Notes: generated by a model not told the origin, from the sequence alone. A stretch of DNA of 6,459 nucleotides from Euryarchaeota archaeon UBA62 (GCA_002502095.1 DAPJ01000008.1:1-6459), one strand, 5' to 3'; positions 1 to 5,040 are shown, counted from the first letter of the stretch. A program made the numbers and translations.

Positions 1-230
1 AGAATCGCTTTTGCAGTGGGGGGGAGCCATTCGACTTCATCTAGATCCCTGTCCTCGATATCCAGATTACATAGATCCTCGACAGAATTGTGAACTGCTG
101 TTCCCATGGATGCTGGCATACTGGCCTTTCGAGGGAGTCTCTGTCTGGAAAGCCAGTATTTCCTGGGGCAATCCTCGTATCTACTCCAAGAGGATGGCGA
201 GAGCTGGTGGGCTACAAATCCTTCATCCAT
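1..230 (-). CDS. PD-(D/E)XK (RecB/Cas4/AddB-like) nuclease, N-terminal fragment running off the left edge
   Basis: The minus strand is open from an ATG at 228-230 to the window edge, giving 76 complete codons; the 3' part lies outside. The fragment carries LSPSSWSRYEDCPRKYWLS at residues 10-28, the pattern (S-x-S-x-W/L-x-x-Y-x-x-C-P-x-K/R-Y) found at the N-terminus of RecB-family exonucleases, Cas4 and AddB, and then MGTAVHNSVEDL at 42-53, matching the G-x-x-x-H-x-x-x-E motif I. In family members the early Cys (here C21) is often the first ligand of an iron-sulfur cluster whose other three cysteines lie near the C-terminus, and the His (H47) helps bind the catalytic metal. These proteins degrade or trim DNA during repair or recombination. 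An in-frame TGA lies 7 codons upstream, so 230 is the only ATG start. The catalytic D/E-x-K core is not in the window, so activity and subfamily cannot be judged; a Cas4 role has no support, since no CRISPR or cas gene is seen here. Confidence 0.72.
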   Translation of the reverse strand, partial: MDEGFVAHQLSPSSWSRYEDCPRKYWLSRQRLPRKASMPASMGTAVHNSVEDLCNLDIEDRDLDEVEWLPPTAKAI

Positions 231-304
231 GTCATGCCCCCGTGTGTTTCACCTATGACACCGTACGGGCTAACTGTTAGAAGCACTTGCATTAATCGGG
301 AGTC
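231..304. promoter_or_regulatory. Divergent intergenic spacer, probable back-to-back promoters
   Basis: This 74-nt spacer separates the start codons of the minus-strand nuclease and the plus-strand PAC2 gene, so both promoters must lie in it or reach into the neighbouring coding sequence. I see no convincing TATA box/BRE pair on either strand; the A/T-richest stretches are around 271-280 and 290-297. A GGGAG at 298-302 sits only 2 nt before the PAC2 ATG, which is short for a ribosome binding site. Either transcript could be leaderless. The promoter assignment comes from gene geometry rather than a recognised motif. Confidence 0.35.
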
Positions 305-1108
305 ATGAGTGAGAGACCCGTGATAGATATTGAGGATGGTTCGGAGTTTGATGAGGCCTTGGTGATCAGTTGTTTTCCATCAGAGGGTTTTGTGAGTAGT
401 ATTGTGGCACATTTTCTTGTGGACAAGCTCGGCTTAGAGCTTGTAGGAGGAATTCGCCACTCGGGACTACCCCCGGTTTGTCTGGTTCAGGAAGGTAGTC
501 CCCTTCCACCCATCAGGCTCTACAGCGGAGTCCCCATTTGTAACGTAGATAAGTGCGATAAGGTGGTATTAATCGCCTCAGAGATTCAAATATCTCCCGA
601 ATTGAAGTTACCGATTGCGAGTGAGATTCTAGACTGGATGTCGGAATCTGGTGCTGGAATGTCAATAATGATTGATTCTTACGCGCATGGAGAGGGTCAA
701 AAGCACTCTATATTCGATGAGGATAAGAGTCCTGATACTGTGGTAGGTATCGGTTCGAATGAGAAGTCTAGAGAGATGCTGGAAGAAATTGGTGCTACCC
801 TGCTAAAGCAAGGTGTTGTTGGGGGAATGACGGGAGTCATGCTTGGTGAGAGTCGTAGAAGGAAGATGGATTCCTTGGCTATAATTGCAGAGTCGGGAGG
901 AGAGTTCAGCGGAGGAGGAATCCCCGATGCGCGGGCCGCGGCTCGTATTATCGAGTGTCTAGACGGTCTGCTTCCAGCGGTGAAGCTTGATCCAGAACCG
1001 CTGTTAGAGGAGGCACAGAGGATTGAGGGGCAAATAAGGGAGATGATGGCCTTGCACCTGAACTCTGAATCTGATGTGGTTAGTGCCCCTAGTACGATGT
1101 ATGGTTAA
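305..1108 (+). CDS. PAC2-family protein, probable proteasome assembly chaperone/activator (PbaB-like)
   Basis: The 267-residue product matches the PAC2 (proteasome assembly chaperone) family. Seen features are the N-terminal EALVISCFPSEGFVSSIVAHFLV (residues 17-39, with the typical G-x-x-x-x-x-A after the first strand), RLYSG at 71-75, the glycine-rich GVVGGMTGVMLGESRRRKMD at 170-189, and the conserved PDARAAARIIECLDGLLP at 207-224 followed by a helix of the DPEPLLEEAQRIE type at 229-241. Archaeal PAC2 proteins (PbaA, PbaB) bind the 20S proteasome alpha ring and assist its assembly or activate it. The protein ends in Met-Tyr-Gly, fitting the HbYX (hydrophobic-Tyr-any) docking motif, which favours PbaB over PbaA. 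No signal peptide or membrane segment is visible, so it should be cytosolic. The ATG at 305 gives a family-typical N-terminus. It is transcribed away from the nuclease and toward ligA. Family confidence is high; PbaB-type function is inferred. Confidence 0.88.
   Translation: MSERPVIDIEDGSEFDEALVISCFPSEGFVSSIVAHFLVDKLGLELVGGIRHSGLPPVCLVQEGSPLPPIRLYSGVPICNVDKCDKVVLIASEIQISPELKLPIASEILDWMSESGAGMSIMIDSYAHGEGQKHSIFDEDKSPDTVVGIGSNEKSREMLEEIGATLLKQGVVGGMTGVMLGESRRRKMDSLAIIAESGGEFSGGGIPDARAAARIIECLDGLLPAVKLDPEPLLEEAQRIEGQIREMMALHLNSESDVVSAPSTMYG
1097..1105 (+). other. C-terminal HbYX-like proteasome-docking tripeptide (Met-Tyr-Gly)
   Basis: The last three codons of the PAC2 gene encode M265-Y266-G267, immediately before the TAA stop. 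A hydrophobic residue followed by a penultimate Tyr and any last residue is the HbYX motif by which PAN, PA200/Blm10, Pba1-Pba2 and archaeal PbaB insert into pockets of the 20S alpha ring. The preceding ~15 residues are rich in Ser, Asn, Glu and Pro and look like a flexible tether. A tripeptide match is weak alone; its terminal position in a PAC2 protein makes it credible. Confidence 0.6.
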
Positions 1109-3220
1109 TCAGAACTCACCTAGAGTCGATTGTCGCGGTTTGGGTATATCTGCTAGGATTCCTCCTCCCAGTAGCTCATCAAGCTCGTCCTCGCCGATTA
1201 CCTTCACGCCTAGTCTTGTTGCCTTCTCCATCTTTGATCCTGATGAGCCCCCAGAAACTAGGAAATCAAGATTCCCCGATACCGATGAGACTACCTTCCC
1301 ACCTTGTGCTTTTATTGAGAGTGCTATCTCTTTCCTAGGTCTACTCAGGGTTCCTGTTATGCAGAAGGTCTCCCCATTCAACGTCCCTCGCGAAACTGTC
1401 TTACTTTCCTGAACTATTACTATCTTTGAATGCAGGTCAATTATCGATTCTTTTCTATTCGAAATACCATCCAATAGTAGATTGGCTACTACTTCTCCAA
1501 TTCTATCTATTTTGACTAGTCTTTCAACTGCTTCTTCTCTGTGGGATAGCATGTCGATCAATTCGTCCAAAGTCTCTACCTCAGAGCATATCAGCGTAGC
1601 TATCTCGGGACCGATTCTAGGCAATCCTAACGCAGAAATGAATGTACTCAACGTCATCGACTTACTATTCTCTAGCTCTTTGAGTATGTTGTTTGCCGAT
1701 TTCTCGGCCATCCTATCCAAAGAAAGTAGCTCTCTCTTCCTTTCATCGAGCCTGTAGAGATCGGCGAGGCTGGAGACCAGTCCTGAAGAGCATAGTTGCT
1801 CGGCGAGTTTTTCTCCGATTCCGTCCAGTTCAAGTTTCCTGCACCAGTATAGGATGGTACGCTCTAATCTGGAAGGACAATCCAAGTTGTTGCACTTCAG
1901 GAACGCCCCGTCTACGACTAGTGTGGTTTCACAACGAGGGCATTTGGTGGGGACTGTGATTTCTGAGGCCTCGGGCAGTTCCTGATTGAATGGGGACCCA
2001 TCTGAATGGGTCCTTCCTTCGAGGTCATCCACAGTGGCCCTGCCCAGGACTTCAATGATTTTGGGGATTACATCTCCTCTCCTAACTACTCTGACCTTGT
2101 CTCCGATGGACATTCCCAGCCTCTCTACTTCGCCCTTGTTGTGTAGAGTGGTATTCTCGACCGTCACTCCGGATACTATTACTGGGGCTATCCTAGAGAC
2201 GGGGGTCACGTTTCCTGTTCTTCCGGTCTGCCAATCTACCCCCATAAGTACAGAAATCGCTTCCTGAGGAGGGAACTTCCATGCTAGGGCCCACCTAGGA
2301 TGGTGCGCAGTCATTCCTAGAAGTTCTCTCTTGTCCAGACGGTCCAGTTTGATTACGACACCATCGATCTCCCATGGCTCTGAATATCTGCTTTCAGTCC
2401 ATCTCTTAGTGATTTCAATAATCTTGTTCGAAGTATCGTGATCTTCAGAGCCCGAGATAATCTCGTTCCCAGCAACCTGTATCCCCATCGAGGATAGCCA
2501 TGAAATAGCTTCTGAATCGTATTTGAATTCTGGATGATTGGGGCTATCGGGATGTTTGGAGTCGCCTGAAGGAAATTCTACTCCATAAGCGAAGAAGGCC
2601 AGATCCTCTGCTCGTCCCTTTCCGGCATCGATGCTCTTCTGCCTGAGCGACCCGGCGGCTAGGTTTCTCGGATTGGGGGCTATATCGGAATATTTCTGCT
2701 CGAATATATCCAGTGGCATGACCACTTCCCCTCTGATATGACAATCTCCGTCCCAGGCTAGCTTGTCTGGGACATTTGGAATTCTCCTCACGTTTGCTGT
2801 AACGTCCTCGCCCCTGGTTCCATTTCCTCTTGTGGCGGCTCTAACTAGTCTGCCTCTTCTGTACTCCAGTGAAAGGGCAGACCCATCTAACTTAGGCTGA
2901 CACACGAATCTCCTTCCCTTTGCTGTGGTCTGAGATACGAAATGGAGGACTTGTTCCTCGGTATTGGCCTTATCCAAGCTCCTCATTGGGAACTCATGCA
3001 CTATTTTTTCCGACCCGGGAGGGGGATCTGATCCAACTCTGGAAAGTTGTGGGTGGTTCGGGTCCAGGGACTCTAGCTCGTCCCTCAGGGAGTCGAACTC
3101 GGAATCACTAATCTCGGGGGAGGCCTCATTGTAATACTTGTTCGAGTGGTATGATAGAAGGTCCGCGAGATCATTGATTTTGAGGAGTTTTGCCCTCTCA
3201 TCGTTGGCGTCTTCTGCCAT
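1109..3220 (-). CDS. ligA: NAD+-dependent DNA ligase (bacterial type LigA)
   Basis: This 703-residue protein (E. coli LigA is 671) seals nicks in duplex DNA using NAD+ as adenylate donor. All family domains are present. Domain Ia (about 1-75) has YHSNKYY at 24-30 and D39/D43 for NMN binding. The nucleotidyltransferase core has the catalytic Lys in KLDG (K110), TRGNGTRGEDVTANV at 130-144, NPRNLAAGSLRQ at 183-194, EIDGVVIKLD at 284-293 and AWKFPP at 313-318. The OB fold starts near TGRTGNVTPVSRIAPV (332-347). A zinc finger uses C427, C430, C443 and C448. Helix-hairpin-helix motifs fall around 465-476, 500-516, 533-544 and 571-583, and a BRCT domain spans about 612-685. The tail ends in QSTLGEF, a PCNA-binding-type peptide. 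The ATG at 3220 has no obvious Shine-Dalgarno. Most archaea replicate with an ATP-dependent ligase; LigA in archaea is usually attributed to transfer from bacteria. It lies downstream of tRNA-Pro and the ribosomal block. Confidence 0.98.
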   Translation of the reverse strand: MAEDANDERAKLLKINDLADLLSYHSNKYYNEASPEISDSEFDSLRDELESLDPNHPQLSRVGSDPPPGSEKIVHEFPMRSLDKANTEEQVLHFVSQTTAKGRRFVCQPKLDGSALSLEYRRGRLVRAATRGNGTRGEDVTANVRRIPNVPDKLAWDGDCHIRGEVVMPLDIFEQKYSDIAPNPRNLAAGSLRQKSIDAGKGRAEDLAFFAYGVEFPSGDSKHPDSPNHPEFKYDSEAISWLSSMGIQVAGNEIISGSEDHDTSNKIIEITKRWTESRYSEPWEIDGVVIKLDRLDKRELLGMTAHHPRWALAWKFPPQEAISVLMGVDWQTGRTGNVTPVSRIAPVIVSGVTVENTTLHNKGEVERLGMSIGDKVRVVRRGDVIPKIIEVLGRATVDDLEGRTHSDGSPFNQELPEASEITVPTKCPRCETTLVVDGAFLKCNNLDCPSRLERTILYWCRKLELDGIGEKLAEQLCSSGLVSSLADLYRLDERKRELLSLDRMAEKSANNILKELENSKSMTLSTFISALGLPRIGPEIATLICSEVETLDELIDMLSHREEAVERLVKIDRIGEVVANLLLDGISNRKESIIDLHSKIVIVQESKTVSRGTLNGETFCITGTLSRPRKEIALSIKAQGGKVVSSVSGNLDFLVSGGSSGSKMEKATRLGVKVIGEDELDELLGGGILADIPKPRQSTLGEF
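1112..1132 (-). other. Putative C-terminal PIP box (PCNA-docking peptide) of LigA
   Basis: The last seven sense codons of ligA encode Q697-S-T-L700-G-E-F703, directly before TGA. This fits the archaeal PIP-box pattern Q-x-x-(L/I/M)-x-x-F, and archaeal clamp-binding proteins such as RFC large subunit, FEN1 and RNase HII carry comparable peptides at their extreme C-termini. It follows about 11 residues (686-696) beyond the BRCT domain containing Pro and basic residues, as expected of an exposed tether. Bacterial LigA proteins normally end shortly after BRCT. The canonical second aromatic is absent because the protein stops at F703. Binding is inferred. Confidence 0.6.
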
Positions 3221-3263
3221 GTTCTACGAGAGGGGGAGGGCCCCTTCAAGTTACGTCTTGGTT

Positions 3264-3277
3264 GTACGAAAACGTAC
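3264..3277. promoter_or_regulatory. Perfect palindrome GTACG-AAAA-CGTAC in the ligA 5' region
   Basis: Two perfect 5-bp arms (3264-3268 and 3273-3277) flank an A4 spacer (T4 on the ligA strand). The element lies 44 nt upstream of the ligA ATG and 26 nt past the tRNA-Pro CCA end. It could be an operator for a dimeric repressor controlling ligA, or a small hairpin at the tRNA 3' trailer. A 5-bp dyad can arise by chance; its position in an 82-nt spacer is the only support. No clear TATA box or Shine-Dalgarno for ligA is visible in the same spacer. Confidence 0.3.
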
Positions 3278-3302
3278 CATAGGCATACCCTACAGTATTC
3301 AG

Positions 3303-3380
3303 TGGTGGGCCTGCCAGGATTTGAACCTGGGTCGCGCGACCCCCAGCCGCGAAGTATAGGCCAAGCTAACCTACAGGCCC
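3303..3380 (-). tRNA. tRNA-Pro (anticodon GGG), with encoded CCA end
   Basis: The minus strand folds into a full cloverleaf. The acceptor stem GGGCCTG (3374-3380) pairs perfectly with CAGGCCC (3307-3313). The D arm has a G18-G19 pair at 3361-3362, a G10-U25 wobble and a U13-U22 mismatch. The anticodon stem is 5 bp with a G31-U39 wobble closing the loop CTGGGGG, so the anticodon is GGG (3342-3344), reading CCC and CCU proline codons. The T arm is CCAGG-TTCAAAT-CCTGG, perfectly paired. The variable loop is 4 nt and there is no intron. The discriminator A73 is at 3306, followed by a genome-encoded CCA (3303-3305), which is not universal in archaeal tRNA genes. It lies 50 nt after the rpoN stop in the same direction, so it may be cut from the ribosomal operon transcript or have its own promoter. 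Confidence 0.95.
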
Positions 3381-3391
3381 CTTTGTGGGAT

Positions 3392-3409
3392 TGAAGCGTG
3401 AGAGCTTCA
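3392..3409 (-). terminator. Small hairpin between rpoN and tRNA-Pro (possible terminator or processing signal)
   Basis: The arms TGAAGC (3392-3397) and GCTTCA (3404-3409) form a perfect 6-bp stem with a 6-nt loop, in the 50-nt gap between the rpoN stop codon and the tRNA-Pro 5' end. It may mark the 3' end of the ribosomal mRNA or a leader processing structure for the tRNA. It is not followed by a U tract, and archaeal termination depends mainly on U-rich stretches, so a terminator role is tentative. Confidence 0.3.
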
Positions 3410-3430
3410 TTTGAAAGCCCTGTCGCTACA

Positions 3431-3637
3431 TCAATTCTCTCGAGGAACACTGAACGGGGCGACCTCGTCTATGAGTTCGACGTGTGAGAGGAACATCCTC
3501 CTGCAACAGTATCTCTCGAGGCCTGCGTCATCCATAGCCTTCTGAGGGTCTTCACCCGATTCAACTGCCTTTTTGTAATCTGCATATGCGTGGGCAATAA
3601 CCTTGCCACAGCTCCAACATCTGACTGGAATAATCAC
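3431..3637 (-). CDS. rpoN: DNA-directed RNA polymerase subunit N
   Basis: This small zinc-binding subunit (homologous to eukaryotic Rpb10) helps assemble the D-L-N-P platform of archaeal RNA polymerase. From the chosen start the protein has 68 residues beginning IIPVRCWSCGK after the initiator. Zinc ligands are the C-x2-C in RCWSCGK and the paired cysteines in RYCCRRMFLSHVELID, the family signature. Two GTG starts are possible. GTG at 3644-3646 abuts the uS9 stop but would lie inside its own ribosome binding site. GTG at 3635-3637 lies 5 nt after an AGGTGA box (3643-3648) and gives the usual Met-Ile-Ile/Val-Pro-Val-Arg-Cys N-terminus, so I prefer it. The protein is the last in the ribosomal block and is probably translationally coupled to uS9. 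The bacterial sigma-54 gene of the same symbol is unrelated. Confidence 0.96.
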   Translation of the reverse strand: MIIPVRCWSCGKVIAHAYADYKKAVESGEDPQKAMDDAGLERYCCRRMFLSHVELIDEVAPFSVPREN

Positions 3638-3642
3638 TCTTT

Positions 3643-3648
3643 TCACCT
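3643..3648 (-). promoter_or_regulatory. Ribosome binding site deciding the rpoN start
   Basis: The minus strand reads AGGTGA, complementary to the CACCUCCU tail of archaeal 16S rRNA, overlapping the last bases of the uS9 TAG stop. It is 5 nt before the GTG at 3635-3637 and overlaps the alternative GTG at 3644-3646, so it selects the downstream start. Confidence 0.65.
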
Positions 3649-4087
3649 ACCTGTAAGACTTCTGCCACTTCTTCCTAGCACCGCGTCCCATTTGGTGCTT
3701 GGGTTCCTTACGCCTTGGATCGTTCACTAGAAGGCTTCTGTCGAACCTTAGGTATTCGTCTCTAAGTTCCTCGTCATCTCCCTCTGCTCCGCCGTTCCAT
3801 TTTACAAGTCCACGGGCTATTGCAGTTCGAATGGCATCCACTTGGCCCATTTGGCCACCGCCTACCACATCGACATGTACATCGACATCTGCTAGTCTGT
3901 TCATTGCCTCTGCAATCTGAACGGGCTCGAGTGCCTTTCTCTGTGCTAAACTAGGGCCCATTATGTGAATAGGCTCCCCATTGACTCTGACTCTGCCCTG
4001 TCCCTTTCTGACGGTCGCTCTGGCAACGGCCGTCTTCCTCTTTCCACTGGTATTGACTGAAATTTTCTTGCTCTTCTTCCTAGCCAT
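3647..4087 (-). CDS. rps9: Small-subunit ribosomal protein uS9
   Basis: The product is uS9, whose basic C-terminal tail reaches the P-site tRNA on the 30S subunit. It is recognised by SGKRKTAVARATVRKGQGRV near the N-terminus, the core VVGGGQMGQVDAIRTAIAR and the universally conserved ending ARKKWQKSYR. A GTG at 4097-4099 would extend it by four residues into uL13, but the ATG at 4085-4087 is preferred: it starts 1 nt after the uL13 TAG and gives MARKKSKK, a 146-residue protein. That is slightly longer than the common archaeal length because of a basic N-terminal leader and an acidic insertion (GGAEGDDEELRDEYL) in the later half. A GGAG lies 11 nt upstream inside the uL13 gene, rather far, so re-initiation after uL13 translation is likely. 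Confidence 0.97.
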   Translation of the reverse strand: MARKKSKKISVNTSGKRKTAVARATVRKGQGRVRVNGEPIHIMGPSLAQRKALEPVQIAEAMNRLADVDVHVDVVGGGQMGQVDAIRTAIARGLVKWNGGAEGDDEELRDEYLRFDRSLLVNDPRRKEPKHQMGRGARKKWQKSYR

Positions 4088-4088
4088 A

Positions 4089-4574
4089 CTATTCAGCACT
4101 CCATCTTGTTGAGTCTATGCCCAGGGCCTCGCTAATATCTCCGAGTCTAACGAACTTTAGCGGTAGGGGCTTGTCTATAGTTGATGTGTCTCCCCACTGA
4201 TGCCCATCAGGCAACTCTTCCCCACTTAGGTTGGAGGGAGTCCCGATCATTACTCTGAGGTCTCTCAAAGAGTTCCTTCCACTGCTATTCTTCTGGTAAG
4301 GTAGCATTCCTCTGACCGTTCTCTTGAAAATCTGGTCTGGCATCCTTGGGTAGAAAGGCCCCTTACGAGCGTGATTAAGCTCATACTTCGCCCTGTACTT
4401 TCCGAAGACCCTCTTCTTGGGCCCGGAGACTATTGCATTCTCTGCGTTTAGGATGATTACCCTCTGCTGCTTTCCACTCTTTCTGGCGGTTAGCATCTGA
4501 GAAGCGACGTGACTGGCGAGTCGTCCAAGGATTTTATCGCTAGCATCGTAGACTAGTGTGTGTTCTTCATCCAA
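4089..4574 (-). CDS. rpl13: Large-subunit ribosomal protein uL13
   Basis: The 161-residue product is uL13, an early-assembling 50S protein. Family marks are DASDKILGRLASHVA at 10-24, NAENAIVSGPKK around 43-54, and GPFYPRMPDQIFKRTVRGMLP leading to the GRNSLRDLRVMIGTP segment. The only usable start is TTG at 4572-4574: an in-frame TGA lies three codons upstream, no in-frame ATG or GTG occurs nearby downstream, and the GGGGGTGA at 4581-4588 is placed 6 nt before the TTG. The gene overlaps the end of rpl18e by 8 nt, so translation is probably coupled. A rare TTG start on a ribosomal protein may tune its output relative to its neighbours. Confidence 0.97.
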   Translation of the reverse strand: MDEEHTLVYDASDKILGRLASHVASQMLTARKSGKQQRVIILNAENAIVSGPKKRVFGKYRAKYELNHARKGPFYPRMPDQIFKRTVRGMLPYQKNSSGRNSLRDLRVMIGTPSNLSGEELPDGHQWGDTSTIDKPLPLKFVRLGDISEALGIDSTRWSAE

Positions 4575-4932
4575 GGATTCTCACCCCCTTTCCCTCAGGG
4601 TTTTCCTTCATCAGTTCCCTGATGGTAAGGACGCGTCCTCCTGCGCCTTCAATCTTGGTCCTAGCTCCGGAGCTGACACTATAGGCGGCGACGCTGGGCT
4701 TTCCCTCTACCTCTCCACTTCCAAGGAGCTTTCCAGGGACAAGGACCATGTCCTCGGTGGAAGCATGCCTTGACAGGCGGCTCAGGTTTGGTTCTGCCCA
4801 ATTGCTACGACTCGCTTCGAGTCGTAGCGCCACGTCTCGCCATAGTGCCGAACCGGTGGACCTGCTCTGCTCCTTCAAATCGCCAATTAGGGCGATAAGG
4901 GATTGGTTGGTCTTTCTGTTCTTCTTACTCAT
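4567..4932 (-). CDS. rpl18e: Large-subunit ribosomal protein eL18
   Basis: The 121-residue product is eL18 (L18e), a 50S protein found in archaea and eukaryotes but not bacteria, which fixes the domain of this genome. Conserved parts are the basic N-terminus (MSKKNRKTNQSLIALIGDLK), the WRDVALRLEASRSN segment at 31-44, NLSRLSRHASTEDMVLVPGK at 49-68, LGSGEV at 70-75 and the end ENPEGKGVRILG. Length is typical. The ATG at 4930-4932 is preceded by GAGGGAG (4937-4943) with 4-nt spacing. It is the first gene of the eL18-uL13-uS9-RpoN block and overlaps uL13 by 8 nt. A perfect 11-bp inverted repeat lies within its coding sequence at codons 35-43. Confidence 0.97.
   Translation of the reverse strand: MSKKNRKTNQSLIALIGDLKEQSRSTGSALWRDVALRLEASRSNWAEPNLSRLSRHASTEDMVLVPGKLLGSGEVEGKPSVAAYSVSSGARTKIEGAGGRVLTIRELMKENPEGKGVRILG
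4804..4828. repeat. Perfect 11-bp inverted repeat with 3-nt loop inside rpl18e
   Basis: GCTACGACTCG (4804-4814) and CGAGTCGTAGC (4818-4828) are exact reverse complements separated by three bases. In the operon mRNA this is a GC-rich 11-bp hairpin with an AAG loop in the first third of the first gene of the block, encoding residues 35-43 (A-L-R-L-E-A-S-R-S). Each bp is Watson-Crick. A perfect stem this long is unlikely by chance in a window of this size. It could be an autoregulatory ribosomal-protein binding structure, a pause site, or a mutational relic of templated strand switching. Confidence 0.85.
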
Positions 4933-5003
4933 ATGACTCCCTCGACGTTACTTGGGTAGGCGGGCCACCTGAGGCCTTGTTATGAATGCTACGGGCTCTG
5001 TGA
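4933..5003 (-). promoter_or_regulatory. Probable promoter region of the eL18-uL13-uS9-RpoN block
   Basis: This is most of the 108-nt spacer between the upstream membrane-protein stop and the eL18 start, and the only non-coding space ahead of the operon. An A/T-rich CATTCATAAC on the minus strand (about 4979-4988, some 47-56 nt before the ATG) is the best TATA-like candidate, but it is far from consensus. A GAGGGAG box at 4937-4943 is a credible ribosome binding site. The promoter call rests mainly on position. Confidence 0.35.
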
Positions 5004-5022
5004 GAGGGGCTGTTTCCCCCTC
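5004..5022 (-). terminator. GC-rich hairpin after the membrane-protein gene (possible terminator)
   Basis: GAGGGG (5004-5009) and CCCCTC (5017-5022) form a 6-bp stem with a 7-nt loop, 18 nt past the stop codon of the membrane-protein gene and upstream of the ribosomal block. Its place fits a transcript 3' end separating the two units. No U tract follows, so it may instead stabilise the mRNA end. Confidence 0.3.
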
Positions 5023-5040
5023 AAAGGGCCTCTTTAGCGA

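Noticed and set aside
11..280. 89-codon plus-strand ORF at the left edge
   Set aside because: Its composition (many Trp, Cys, Pro, no family pattern) looks non-coding, and the opposite strand carries clear nuclease motifs.
212..292. 26-codon minus-strand ORF overlapping the nuclease start in another frame
   Set aside because: It ends inside the nuclease coding region, has no ribosome binding site and no recognisable motif; the nuclease frame explains the sequence better.
1994..2013. 8-bp perfect inverted repeat with 4-nt loop in ligA
   Set aside because: About one such stem is expected by chance in a window of this size, and it falls in a variable linker before the zinc finger.
3303..3380. 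Intron or pseudogene status for the tRNA
   Set aside because: All stems form at standard lengths; the single U13-U22 mismatch and two G-U pairs are tolerated in functional tRNAs.
3085..3450. 121-codon minus-strand ORF covering tRNA-Pro and the ligA start
   Set aside because: It runs through the tRNA and the first 45 codons of ligA in a different frame; it is a shadow ORF.
3644..3646. GTG at 3646 as the rpoN start
   Set aside because: It lies inside the AGGTGA box and adds three residues not typical of the family; the GTG at 3637 fits both spacing and the family N-terminus.
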